A stretch of DNA of 64,000 nucleotides. It comes from Oegoconia quadripuncta. Its lineage: Eukaryota; Arthropoda; Insecta; Lepidoptera; Autostichidae. Position numbers and translations under genes: made by a program. Each line of letters starts with the position of its first letter. Position 1 is the stretch's first letter. The stretch is from the NCBI GenBank assembly GCA_949316235.1, contig OX438758.1:6791731-6855730 (forward strand), given 5' to 3'. Shown here one piece after another: positions 49,080 through 60,636 of the stretch. The notes under the pieces are model-generated. The model was given only the letters and a program-made list of their open reading frames with translations, did no database searches and was not told where the DNA came from.

Positions 49080-49508
49080 CACGTGTCATTCACAAGAAAA
49101 TGGCGGGAAACACTCCATTAACGTTTAGCAGCAGATTGCGTAATCCTAATCAATCAATCAGGTATTGAGTTGTATTTCCTGCACTTACACTACTTGTAAC
49201 AACGTAATCTAATGCAATTTTTTTGTTTTTGTTATTGTTATGAATGACTTAGGCTGCTTTAACAAAATATTTATGATTTATATCATCAGAATTTTTAAAT
49301 TTTTCAAAAGTTCAAAAACGACCTGTAATTTTGCGATTTTCGTTCACCCATCACTTACTGGGTTCAGAGGTCCTTATTTATGGGTAGGTATAACATTTCA
49401 GTTAGCCAAAGCGTCCACCACGTGGTGGTTAGTAGGAGAATTTGGCGGGAAACCTGGTCGAATCCGGCGTGGTCCACCAGTCGACCTTGGTGCTGCCTCG
49501 TGACGTCA
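49080..49508. promoter_or_regulatory. Cluster of E-box, E2F-type and CRE motifs
   Basis: CACGTG at 49080-49085 is followed 17 bp later by GGCGGGAAA (49102-49110). The pair recurs: CACGTG at 49419-49424, within a perfect 14-bp palindrome 'ccaccacgtggtgg' (49415-49428), then TTTGGCGGGAAA (49441-49452), a full E2F consensus. A perfect CRE TGACGTCA closes the block at 49501-49508. The stretch is richer in G+C than its surroundings. It may be an enhancer or alternative promoter of the gene ending at 51147. Confidence 0.35.
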
Positions 49509-50551
49509 CTGACATAGTTCCCGACTGCACAACCGACGCGGTTTTTTGCGATGTTATTTATTATTATCAGGGTTTTCGCTCCATCACATTACATGGCCAC
49601 TTGGAGCCATTATAAAGATATCATCTTCCTTGTATCTGGTAAATATTACAACAAAGTCAGTCTTTTATCTTTTATCTAATTGCAATCTTCATTATTTGTA
49701 GATATTTGGGTTAAAAATGTTTACTGATTATTCCTAATTATTGTATCTTAGTAATGGTTCGTCGTGTGCTACAATTTCGTTGTCCCTGTTTATTTGTGCT
49801 TGTCCATCGTAGTAACCAGCATTGGTATTTATTATTTTTGACTGATTATTAGTCTCTTAAGTTCTGTCTTATTTAAATTTGTTATCGTTTCTCTGCCTAA
49901 TCATACGGACGTTGGTTAGTACCTATCGTATCACTAGTCACTACTATATAAATATGTCTCAGCCCACAAACGGTCGTCGCGCAGTTCCGACCTTGGACGC
50001 ATCGCGTGTTACCATGTAGTTTTTTTTTGTCAGATCATTTAGTAATAATACGACGATTGCTATTCCACATTCGTTAGGCTTCTGTTTGAAGCAAACGGAT
50101 CTGATTTTTATTTTAATCTCATGGTGCTGTTTATCTTCTAATTCAATCGTCACAACACCTTTATTGATGGTTCTGCTTGGTTTTTAAAAGGTTAATTTGT
50201 AAAATATTTTCTATAGTTTTATGATCTGGGGTGCAATTTCTATTGTACCTTTTTGAATATATTTGTCGTAAGCTATTACCATAGGTATATGTCACCTTAT
50301 GTATTTTCTAGTGACACTTTATTATTTGCTTCAATTATCCCTTTCATACAAACTAATGACACGAGTCGTGTAAAATGTTTGTCATATTTTATAACTTTAT
50401 TCATTTTAATTATGAGAGGTAGATGAGGTACTTATACTTAATTTTGAAAACGTATAATTTAGCCACCAACCACCATTGCATCCACCATAACCTTCTCACT
50501 AGTAACTCACAGAACATCCATTATAATACAGATTAAACAGTAGTAAAAAGA

Positions 50552-50949
50552 TCGTAAACCTTTTATAGTTATTAAGGCGATATTTTCAAAATTCGGATCG
50601 GTCACAAAGGGTGTCGCGGCCTGTGACGATTTATGCTAAAGAAAGGATCCCGACGCTTTAAGTGCGCTGCGACTACTACTATTTTACGGCCCTATCGTTA
50701 TGGATATAGTCGTAAAAACGTCAACTGTTGTAATTTTAAAGTTTTAAGGTCCCGAGCAGGCATCCGGGCGTCTAGTCTTAACGAACCTCACAGTTTCGGA
50801 GTCGTAAATAACCATTCGGTGGGCAACGCCCCTCGTGTAGGTTTTACGACTAATTTTATGCATCGAAGTAACTTGCATATAGCAACCCTTTCTTGCAATG
50901 TTAACAAGAGTCGTAAATAGGTTGATTGCAACTTTATTGCAATCGTAAA
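50552..50949. promoter_or_regulatory. Cluster of GTCGTAAA sites (posterior-Hox/Cdx-like)
   Basis: GTCGTAAA occurs at 50709-50716, 50801-50808 and 50910-50917 and, on the minus strand, at 50850-50843. Two near matches ATCGTAAA are at 50551-50558 and 50942-50949. GTCGTAAA is the CpG-containing core bound by Abd-B/posterior Hox and Caudal-type homeodomains. The cluster lies in the last intron, ending about 50 bp before the terminal exon. Confidence 0.35.
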
Positions 50950-51001
50950 CTTTGACGACAACTGGAGTCGTGTTGTTGACGGTTCCTCTCTCTTTTTCCA
51001 G

Positions 51002-51147
51002 ATTTCCTGAAGCCTCGCAAGCGGTTGTCGGCCGGCGGCAAGAAGTCACCGGCGCACGGGCACAAGCACGAGTGCGGACACGGAGCGCACATCCGCCCCC
51101 CCAAGGTGGCGCGACTTGCGCAGGCACACTTCAAACGCCCCAGCTAG
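51002..51147 (+). CDS. Terminal coding exon of an unidentified gene (basic, His-rich C-terminus)
   Basis: The exon follows 'ctctctctttttccag' (AG at 51000-51001), a strong 3' splice site. It starts in phase 1 (AT completes a codon), then 47 codons and TAG at 51145-51147. An in-frame TGA 21 bp before the splice site, with no ATG in between, means the frame can only be reached by splicing. About 80 percent of third positions are G or C, in contrast to the A+T-rich surroundings. The peptide opens 'FLKPRKRLSAGGKKS', has the histidine/cysteine cluster 'HGHKHECGHGAH' and ends 'RLAQAHFKRPS'. It is very basic, without a membrane segment. The His/Cys cluster could bind metal. I do not recognise the family. 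A second open frame over the same bases runs on to 51260 but has poorer codon bias. Confidence 0.6.
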
Positions 51148-52841
51148 GCCGCTCCGGCCACCCCGTCAGCGACCCCGCAGAATTGAACACCACACCCGAT
51201 CTGAATTTCCATTTCGGCAGCTACATAGATCCTTCGATCGTTGAAAGACATTATGGATAATGTTCTGATTGTTCAATTTTGAATGGGAGAGTGAAAGGCA
51301 TTTGTGCAAATTTATTTTTATCTCTTAATTTATTTTGAATGTCGATAATGCTATCGCGTTATGGAGAACAATATAATAATGTTAAGTAATTTGTAAGATA
51401 GTTTCAGACATTATATTACCTAGTGTATAACATAACGATTAAATTATACTATCGCCGTCTTCTCGTGTCACTGGAACATCACAATTTCAACTTTGCTCAA
51501 CGGCTAACGACGACAGTTTTTAAATTCTTCACGATACTTTCATCCCTGGCAATTATTTATAATGTGACAATTAATTTTAAGTTTATTATGATCTCTTTAA
51601 CAGTAAATTAAGTTATATTAGATTTAGTGGTAGGTTGTAAACGGTTCAGAATTTTGAGGTTCGGATAGTTTAGTTTGTTCGTCGCCCTTTCTAGTAGTCA
51701 CAAGTCAGTAAATGCCTCGGAAATGTTCGTTACGTCATGGTTGAAATCAAATTTCAGCTCCGACGCCTCGGAGCATATCTGATGCATTTTACACTAACAC
51801 ACGCCCACCAGAAGGTTTCTTTCTTGTGCCTTTCCTACGCCTCGGTGCGAGTAAGCCACAAAAAACAAATATCTTCTCAATTACACAAACATGGGAAGCT
51901 GTTCTGTAAGCAATAGTTAGGGTAAGTCAAATACAAATACTCAATACCCATTTTTGTTGCATTTCTCGTAACAGAATAGTTGATTTCTCAATGTCATAAA
52001 TAACGTAAGAGATGAATAAGTACAATTTCGTATATTAAATAATTTGAGTATTTGTGTTTTTACAAGTTTCGTACTCCTATTACAAGTTTAGTATATTTGT
52101 TTTGTTGTTGTATTTTAATGGATTATATCTTTATGATTATATCGATGTTTGTTTTCTTTAATATTGGATGTCTAAACGTTTAGTTGTAGTTATTGCAATA
52201 ATTTACAGCGAATTTGTAGTAGTTTTCAGTGCATTTACAGTAATTCGGTTTTAACTGCGGCCCTTTATGAAAGTACAAATTTATTCTCGTCGTTTTAGGT
52301 CGAAGGGTCGTAGTGTCCATTTTCAAAAGACACAAGCGATTTTAATTTATTTGCATTCATATTTTATGTTTAGTTTTCTAACTTTATTTGGTAGGTTCAA
52401 TTCGTTTTGTCTAATATTTAGTGGAGAATACATTGTGTATTTAGTTTTGGCCAGTACAACTACGGTTGTATTCCTTTAGTCGGTGCATTCACACCGAAAT
52501 TCTTGACTTCAATGAAATGTAATAATGAATTTGTTTGAAAATTTGACAAAAAATTAAGAGAACAATATTTTAGAGCGCCATTGGATGCGACTATTTTACG
52601 GCTACATACGTAGACTTCGTATACTTTATGACTTGTTTATAGAAAATTTTGACGTTGTTCTTGATTATATGAATTGTGTTTATTTGTGGTCTCTGGAACA
52701 GACGCATCGACGCAGCAGCACCTACATTTATTAACCTACCTATTTAGATTTTTCTGTATCATGTGATTAAAATTAAATTAGGTTTCACCGGAAATAATAA
52801 ATAATCGTGTTTATAATTAGGTATATATTTAACGTAAAACT

Positions 52842-52882
52842 AATAGCTGCTCAAAAATTACAATAATTTTCGAGCAGCTATT
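52842..52882. repeat. 19-bp hairpin with one mismatch, 3-nt loop
   Basis: The left arm 52842-52860 'aatagctgctcaaaaatta' pairs with 52864-52882 'taattttcgagcagctatt', with one mismatched position; the loop is 'caa'. It lies about 45 bp after the first AATAAA downstream of the stop codon and could shape the mRNA end. Confidence 0.75.
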
Positions 52883-54031
52883 TATTAAACACGTTTAATG
52901 ATTGCAAATGCCGATGTCCTCTGTTTGTGAGATTACAGTGAAAAATTATTTGATGGTATAATTTTTGTTGTTTGATATAATATCTATTCAAAGTTCAGAC
53001 ATTGTTATGTCCGGAACATGACGGTGTCTCTGAAGTGTACTCAAAATGGAATACAAAACAAATCCTAAACATTTCACCTCTCGAGTTTTAGCAGACAGAT
53101 ATTGAGCACACTTCCGAGTTATAATTTTAATTTAATTTTCTCTTTAACACCTGTGATGTATTAAATATGATCTCAGTACATAATTTTACTATATGCAATT
53201 GTCATATTTAATATTTTGTTTAAAATAGTGTTAGTTACAGACGATGGCAGTCCGTAAATATGTAACTAAATTAAAAATATATAATCGTATCCCTGGCGAG
53301 CGAATGAGAAACAATTTAATACATCAATTTTTTTTTGTTATTGTGTAATAGTGTCACAGTATAGACATGTTATGGTCACCACCGATACACAAGTTTGGAG
53401 TTCCCATGGAATTCTAATTTGTGTTCGAAGTATTTACCTTACTAGGACTCTATACTGTGTTAGTGTGCATATTTGGAAAGTGTCTTTCTGTAGGATTTTC
53501 TGTAAATTTTGACTGATAATAATTTTATCGTTTTCCGCAACTCTGCCAAACGAAGGTGTAAAACGATCTCCGTACCGTAGCACTGTACATACGAGCACAC
53601 ATGTGTATTTACTAAGTCTGGAATGGCGTGTGTACAGCACAATGTACATAGTAAAGCCCCCCACGCGTCGTGAGACCATGCAAAACTGAAAAACTAAGGA
53701 GATTTGCTTTTGTAAAATAAAAAACGGGACCGACTGTTTGTAATCAGTTTGTATAGCCAACGATTTTGTAAATAAATCATACATTTGAGGGCCAACTTTG
53801 AAAAAGAGAACAGACATGGAGTATAAAATTGAGTTGTAATAAAAATTATGTAAATTAATGAAAGCAAATGTAAAATTCTCAGTTTCGTCAAAGCGATTGC
53901 GTGCGGGGTGCCCAAGACATTGTCGGTCATTATAAGGGATACATAAAAAATATAATTAAAATATATCTACCTGTATTAATAATATTCTTTGAGGCTGCAG
54001 AGACAATGTGAAGTGACTAGAGTCTGTGCCA

Positions 54032-54037
54032 AATAAA
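54032..54037 (+). terminator. Candidate polyadenylation signal
   Basis: AATAAA in 'tgccaaataaacttatttca', about 2.9 kb after the stop codon of the terminal exon. An alternative is AATAAA at 52796-52801, which would give a 1.65-kb UTR. Further copies follow near 54262 and 54280. Confidence 0.3.
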
Positions 54038-54845
54038 CTTATTTCAGAACCAAACTTGAATTCATATAATGTAACCTTTATATTTATTTATATTATTGAG
54101 TTACTAAGTTATTGTAACTTTAAAAAGTTATTTCTCTTAAATGAATGATTCTATTCACCAACCATAAACTTAGCATCTAAAAGTTTACTCAAAATGTTTA
54201 GAGGCAAAAGTTGATTATGTATGATGTTGTATTAAATGTGTTACATAACGAAGGATGCAAATAAACAATTATGTCAGTAAATAAAGGAGATTTTTCAAAT
54301 GAAAATATTGCATTAAAATTTAATAGGTAGGTAGTTTTATTCTCATTAAGGACAACGCCTTTTGATATTTGACATATTAGGTAGGTTCAATCAGCGTCAA
54401 AATGATATTAATGATAATCAGCTAAGGTGGTCAAATATATCTAACCATTAAAGAAAAAATTGTACTTATATTAAACATATTGAGCACATTAAGTCTAAAT
54501 ATGAATTACAATAGACCAAACGAAATATGACATAAGTGCATGTTTGTGTCCAAGTACATTTTTCGTTGGTGCTGTTATTTGATAAAAACGTTCATATGTT
54601 TAAGATACAATTCGACCATCTCGACTGCTAATATTATTTTGATACCGACTGAAATATGTGCAGTGATTTAATTACCTGTCCCGCTGTTTTAACCTGTAAA
54701 TATTCGGCCAACACTATGTATCTATTCATATTTTATAGTTTATGAGTTCCATATTATACTGTCTAATGTATAAAACTTAAATTTAGTTAAAAAAAGCTTA
54801 CTTCATACAGATATCTTTGTGTTTTTTTTATTCATCCTTTCCTTA

Positions 54846-54999
54846 GGGCGAGGCCATATAGTGTGGCGTCACCGCTACGTCAGTATTCGTTCAATAATAC
54901 AGACTGTAATAAAATTATAATTATAGTTTTCTGAGTGTTAAAACCGCAATAAACTACAATTACTGCGTTGACGCCGCACAGCGCCATGTGGCCTAGCCC
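54846..54999. mobile_element. 154-bp MITE with TTA target duplication (PIF/Harbinger-type)
   Basis: The left end 'gggcgaggccatatagtgtg' and the right end, read in reverse complement as 'gggctaggccacatggcgct', are imperfect inverted repeats; further inside both arms share 'gcggcgtcaacgc' / 'tggcgtcaccgc'. TTA flanks both sides (54843-54845 and 55000-55002), the usual PIF/Harbinger target duplication. The centre is A+T-rich and non-coding. Confidence 0.75.
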
Positions 55000-55002
55000 T
55001 TA

Positions 55003-57931
55003 TAAAATTACTCTAGTGACTGAAATAAATAAAATTGCTGTCACAATTTAATAAATGACATTATCCAGTGAATTGAGCACCAACAGTAGAAATATGTCAC
55101 ACTGCACACAACTCACACTCGACAGGTGTCACTGAGTATTCATCATTCCTGCTGCGCCACGGTCTCTGATTTGCATATAAATTAGACTACATTTAGTCAA
55201 GACTTATTTTGTCACTTCATTGGTTCCGGAAATAAGGAGGGACTCCGGTGATGCCGCTGGAACGTCGTTCCTTACAGCGCCACATCTATACCTTACCTAT
55301 TGCGATATATATCGTAAATCTGATTAGGTACCTACACTAAGATTTTGTCATTATTTTTACCATTAACACGAAATTCAACGGTGAACACCACCAAATTAGG
55401 AAGTAATTAAAGATTACTGGCGCAGTTAGAACCACGTCGTCGCAGCTGCGACACAGCTGGATCTGGGTAAATAGAATTTTGTACTGGAGTCTGATGGAAC
55501 GATCAAGCTGCAAGAATCTGCCTACCAATACTTGATGAAAAAGAAGTTGTACATAGTATACCTACCTATACCCCTCTCGACACCAACTAAGTATCCAGTC
55601 GAATTCTTTGAACTCTCCTAAGGCACCTGGAATAATTTCAAAAACGGATTCTGATAACGCCCTCGAAATTGTTTAACGCAATGGCAGTTCACTAAACTAA
55701 AACCAATGTTAGTGTGATACTATCCCGTTGCTTTATTCCAAGAAGAAGGAGACAACACCACAAGGTTTTGAGAAGTGTCCTAATCTTATATCATCAAGGA
55801 ACTTCGACTATAATAGGATGGGTTAAAAAATGAAACTACCAATTGGATGCTCGTATGAAAATGTTTACTGATATCACAATCAAGTCTACTCAACTACCCG
55901 ATTACCCATCTTATTCGTGTACACGGCGATTATGGATGATTTACATAGAAATACATTTATTTTTGTTTAGTTACCAATTAGTACACCCAGACGCCGTGAG
56001 TTCGGCGTCGCTATAATTATAACAATAAATACTTATATTTTTTAACTGGACTATTCAGGGTTTAATTAAATGCAAAGGGTAAATTTGGCGTGCTATAAAA
56101 GTTAATCAACATCTAAACTGCTAATGTAGGTCGACAGCTCCATCTACTTCGTGTTTATATAATTAAGTTCTGTGTGACAAAAAGTAAAAAACTTTAATAG
56201 AAGTTTACTCTCTAATCAATTACGACTATTTTGTATAACAAGTTTTGTTTGAGGTAATCAATCACATTTACAAATTATTCATGCAGAATAGGGTTAAACA
56301 TCAATAGGGTTAATGTAGCATTAGAAAAAGTGCATTCACATTGATATAATGGACTCCAAAATTGCAAAAGATATGTTATAGTTAAAATAAAAAAATTTAA
56401 GTCACAAGTAAGAATGGATTACAACTGGATTGAGCCTTCAGTTTACAACGTATTGAAAAGTTGGTTCTCTTGTGACACGTTATATTCTTCCGTAGAAGGC
56501 GGAGCGCCATAAGGACTTATATTACTGATACATTCAATTTCTTATCATTGTATGGGTAGGTATTCCTACATGCAATAGGGAGGAATAGGCAACCCGTGGA
56601 CTTCCATAAGAAATTAAACTTTTAGGTGTTTTACTCATACAACCAACCAAAGTTGCGCCTGACCACATTTGAACTCTACTGCGTTACAAGATCCAAAGTG
56701 ATCAGACGGACATTTGATCGATGGTAGGTAGGTACCTACTCCTGTAGTACAGTTAGGATCCCATATACTCTCATTCCACTGGAAATTTAGAGTTGTTCTA
56801 TTGAAATGAAGAATGATATGATAGTTGTCAAGATTTCAGTACTCGTAAGAAGAGTTACGACGAGCATAGCTCTTAAATTGGAGAAGAATTATTATTTCTC
56901 GGGAACCTTGGCAATCTAGTTGGGTATACAACGTGTAACCGACAGGGTATATCAAGCCTTGTTTAGAGCCTTTGTGTATAATTTGTAAAATAAAAATTAT
57001 TATTTTTATCGATCGAATCTTACATCAAAACAAACGAGTCGCAACACTACGCGGTCTTTCAGCTTGGAATGCGGAAGCGCGTCGTCGTCGTCTATTGATG
57101 ATTACTTCTGATGTTAGTGTTGTGCAGATATCGATATATATATTATATCCACTATTTTTTGTGTATTTCATCAAAAATAACTTGATTCTAAACTCTACTA
57201 CTTCCTCTGAGGTTTGCGAATGTGTATACCTACCTACATAATAATAATATTATTGATATTGCCAACAGTGTCGTGACGAGTTCTTTTAATTTTGTTTCTG
57301 TGTCTTGATGACAGCGCACTTAGTGAATTTACAGGTGCTGATTTCTTGACCCGGACTCAAACCAATATCCCAAACAATTATTGGGCACTCCAAGTCTTTT
57401 AGGGTTTAATATTTTTGTATTATTTTGAATCAATGACTGTTAGATGCCAAAATAAAAAAAGTATTAGGTGGTAGAGTGTAGGTACGTACTAAGTAGACGA
57501 CTAAAAAGTTCTTCAGTTAGTTTAAATCTATTTTAAGGCTTCGTACATTTCGGCTTGATAAACCTTTTCATTACACATTGTACTCGTATAAGAAGGCTCT
57601 ATCCATGCAACATCCTTAGTAACAATGCAATCCGAACAGCACGAGATATAAGTATGTTATATTAGATATAGTTGGGAAACAATTTATCAATAATGGCTCT
57701 CAGACGCCACGAGTGATACTTGCAATTACAAACATCTATTAAATAATTAAGTTAAATACATTTACAATAGAGTTTCACACTTAGGCACATCAATTGTTAT
57801 AAAAATTACGATTTAATTCGAAAACGTGATCCTGTCACCGATATTCAACTATACTACCACGACTCTAGTAAATACATAATTTTATGTGTTTAATTAAATG
57901 ACTTACAAATGGGGTTAGTTTGTTATAATTC
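55003..57931. other. Non-coding stretch
   Basis: A+T-rich sequence with a 'taggtaggtacctact' palindromic patch near 56723. No exon or repeat family is recognised. Confidence 0.45.
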
Positions 57932-58297
57932 CTATAATATATATTTTAATAACATATAACACAATAGCAGGAGTAATACAAAAATTATTTGACCAGATGC
58001 GAATCGATTTTTGAGTTTCTCTCTATTACACTGAATTTCAAGTTCAATTCTAATCATTCTTCGGCCAATAATACCTAACTCTGGATCCAGTCCGCAGCCG
58101 CTGGGGTAAGCTCCATGAGTTCTTATGGGCAAATGTCTGCTCCGGCGCACCGCATTCGCACGCCAGTTAAACGAGTCTGAGACCTCACTTGCAAAGGTGG
58201 CCAGCCCCCATCCGGAGCCTATTAAGCGTCGTCCAAACCCGATCGAAGTACGACCGAAACCCAGGCAGTTGGGTAAATAGCTCTTGGATAAAGTCAT
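57932..58297 (-). other. Unassigned minus-strand open frame of 121 codons
   Basis: The frame starts with ATG at 58297 and ends TAG at 57932. Its first 80 residues lie in an unusually G+C-rich patch (58075-58260), arginine- and glycine-rich; the C-terminal 18 residues are hydrophobic ('FVLLLLLCYMLLKYIL'), resembling a tail anchor. No splice signals, promoter or homology are evident. The G+C-rich patch may be an unrecognised repeat. It is among the longest frames in the window and could be chance. Confidence 0.2.
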
Positions 58298-59601
58298 TCA
58301 TTGGGGAGAAGATAAACAATAGAATTTCTGTTGTCTAGGCACACCATGATTTAATGAAAATTTAAATTTTACTTTTCGATGAATTTAAAAGAAAATTAAA
58401 AATGCCTTTTTGGATAATTTGATTTTTAAATTAGGAAGTATAGATACCTAGTTAAATATTCGAATCTCAAAAATCGATACTCTGAAGGTACCTCTACGTA
58501 TCGCTAGATACTTACTACATTTTACGACACTGCGCACACGGCTGACCTTTTGTCGATCGAACGTACGTATTTGTACAAATTTTAATTCTTCATTAAGTTG
58601 TTGTTTAAATGACTTCAGTGTGGTCTCGGTCACATGCGGGCCCAGCAACGTGAAACATAGGAACCATTCAACTTCTTTGTCCTATATAACACTAAGTATA
58701 TAAGGAAAGAGCTTTAAAGCATTCTATACTGCAGGGGAGGTTTGATAAATTTGTACTTTAAATTCCCCTATCACGCAATAATCAGTGCTAGTCTGTAGCA
58801 CTGTAGCATATAACATTATTTAATATTTTGTGTTTTAGGATATATTAATTACACTAACTTGGTCGTAATCTACGTTACTGAATCTAGGAACTAGCGTAAA
58901 GTAGGTGTAGAGACCTCGCTGTTTGTTGCGGGCGCCAAGTCGCGGGCGTACAGCCAGACCGAGATGTCTGAGATGAGAGACCATGTCTTTCATACCCGTT
59001 CTCACGCAATAAATGCGTATCTTCTTCGCTTTCACCCGCGGTGTGTGCGCGCGTCAAACAACGGAAGGCCAATAGATATAGGAATGGGGCTACCCGCAAA
59101 ACACGATGATAGTACTGGACGCTAGGATATCTTTATAATGAAATATAGATAATATAGAAAACAGCAAAACTTTAGTAATTTGGACATTTAAATCACATCT
59201 TAGAAACAATGAGTAGTCTAGAAAATGGCGTCATCTAAGAATTCATCAAAAACTCGATTGATGACAGCTGAGGTTGGAGCAACTTTAGTCAAAGTGATTT
59301 ATACCTACAACCAAATTTTAACATTTAGTGCCTAACTTTGAAATGAATGCTTGGAATCAATGTCTTAAAAGGTTATATTACATTTTGTGCCACTTCGATC
59401 ACGTGGGCTTCCACATAATAGCAATTTAATTCGTTTTCAGCATAGCAATTAATACAAATATAGGCAAGTAATAAGTAAATTACACGCTAATACTGCTTCC
59501 TACCGCGAGCGCGTAGCTATTGTTACATAACGCTATATGAAAGTACTACCTACCTACGTGCTACTACCTACATCGTTCAAAATGCCGATAGCATTTTGTG
59601 T
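58298..59601. other. Non-coding stretch
   Basis: It has a G+C-richer patch at 58920-59060 ('gcgggcgccaagtcgcgggc') without a supported exon. No repeat family is recognised. Confidence 0.4.
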
Positions 59602-59680
59602 AGTGGCGCCGCTGTAGAGCAGAGCGTTAGGTTCTAACTTAGCATTGGCCAATTGAGGATCCAATTTTGGGGGCGCCACT
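59602..59680. repeat. Short inverted-repeat remnant
   Basis: 'agtggcgcc' at 59602-59610 and its reverse complement 'ggcgccact' at 59672-59680 bound a 79-bp segment. It is followed by 'atttttacggctatatatgt', which resembles 'ctattttacggctacatacg' at 52590-52610. It may be the remains of a small DNA element. Confidence 0.4.
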
Positions 59681-60636
59681 ATTTTTACGGCTATATATGT
59701 AGATAGGAATACACATTGGAAGCGTGTTTAGTTTACATGTTTACAAAAATCAAAGATGTTTAGTACAATTTGCGACGTGTGAAGTGAATTACATACATAC
59801 CTACCTAACATATGTAGGATAGCACGATAAAACAGTTCTAATAGAATATTGTTAAAGATTGCTAACTAGATTGTCTTCTAAAACTCCCTTTGAGTGCAAC
59901 ATTCAGATGGGAGAGCGGAGGAGAAGCAAATTAATAATACCTACAAATACTTTGCACTAAGTACTTGGCATTTTTTTATATTTGGCTTTTAAAAGCACTC
60001 CGCCAATTTTAATACTTAGCTACATAAATTGCTTTTAGCTGGCGATGTTAACTGTTAACACTGACTGCGATTGCAACCCCAGCCGTCACCACGCACTTCT
60101 GGTGATAAAATGTAGACATATAATCTATCCCTATGCCGATACACTACATCCATAGCTGGTACAAACCTTTGATAAAAGTTATCTAAGTGAAAAAGCCCAC
60201 TACTCTAGTACATCCCTGATATTCTTTTTTGGAACTGTGGATTGTATGAAGATTACGTATACGACCTAGCACTATCTGCTGAATTATAAGACTAGTATAC
60301 ACCAGTCCGACTAGATACCTTTTGAGCACAAGAAACTAACGACCGCCGTCATTCAACCCACAGTTTCGCTTACATCGACTACCCTCTATTAAGCTCTAGA
60401 TAAATATAAAATATTTAGACATCTATATAGTAAATCGGTTTGGTGTTGAAATACGTGATAAAAATAAGTACACGTCAAATGTTAAATAACGCAGTCCAGC
60501 TGCCTTGTAATATACGAAACTTGGACGGCAAAACATTTAGGTTTGAACTAACTACATGACAGAGAGTAGAGACCCAACTCTAGTCTGATATATACTTACT
60601 TGTGCTCTTTACGTTAATGTTATCTACTGATATATA

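Larger units (their letters stand above)
51148..54060 (+). other. Probable 3' untranslated region
   Basis: This stretch follows the stop at 51147, is A+T-rich and is free of the window's SINE and LINE families, as expected for a transcribed UTR. AATAAA first appears at 52796-52801 and again at 54032-54037. A Pumilio-type TGTAAATA lies near 53765, and a 19-bp hairpin at 52842-52882. The minus-strand open frame of 127 codons at 53434-53817 overlaps it and looks spurious. The true 3' end is unknown. Confidence 0.4.

Noticed and set aside
49945..49985. TATATAAATA followed by CAGTT as a core promoter
   Set aside because: The spacing to the initiator (about 36 bp) is longer than usual and TATA-like words are frequent in such A+T-rich DNA.
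50744..51127. 127-codon minus-strand open frame over the terminal exon
   Set aside because: It is the antisense shadow of the G+C-rich exon; codon bias and splice signals favour the + strand.
51002..51260. Alternative + strand frame ending TAA at 51260
   Set aside because: It stays open longer, but third-position G/C bias is weaker than in the frame ending at 51147. Kept as a secondary possibility only.
53434..53817. 127-codon minus-strand open frame
   Set aside because: It lies antisense to the presumed 3' UTR, has no splice context or recognised motif, and its length is within chance for A+T-rich DNA.
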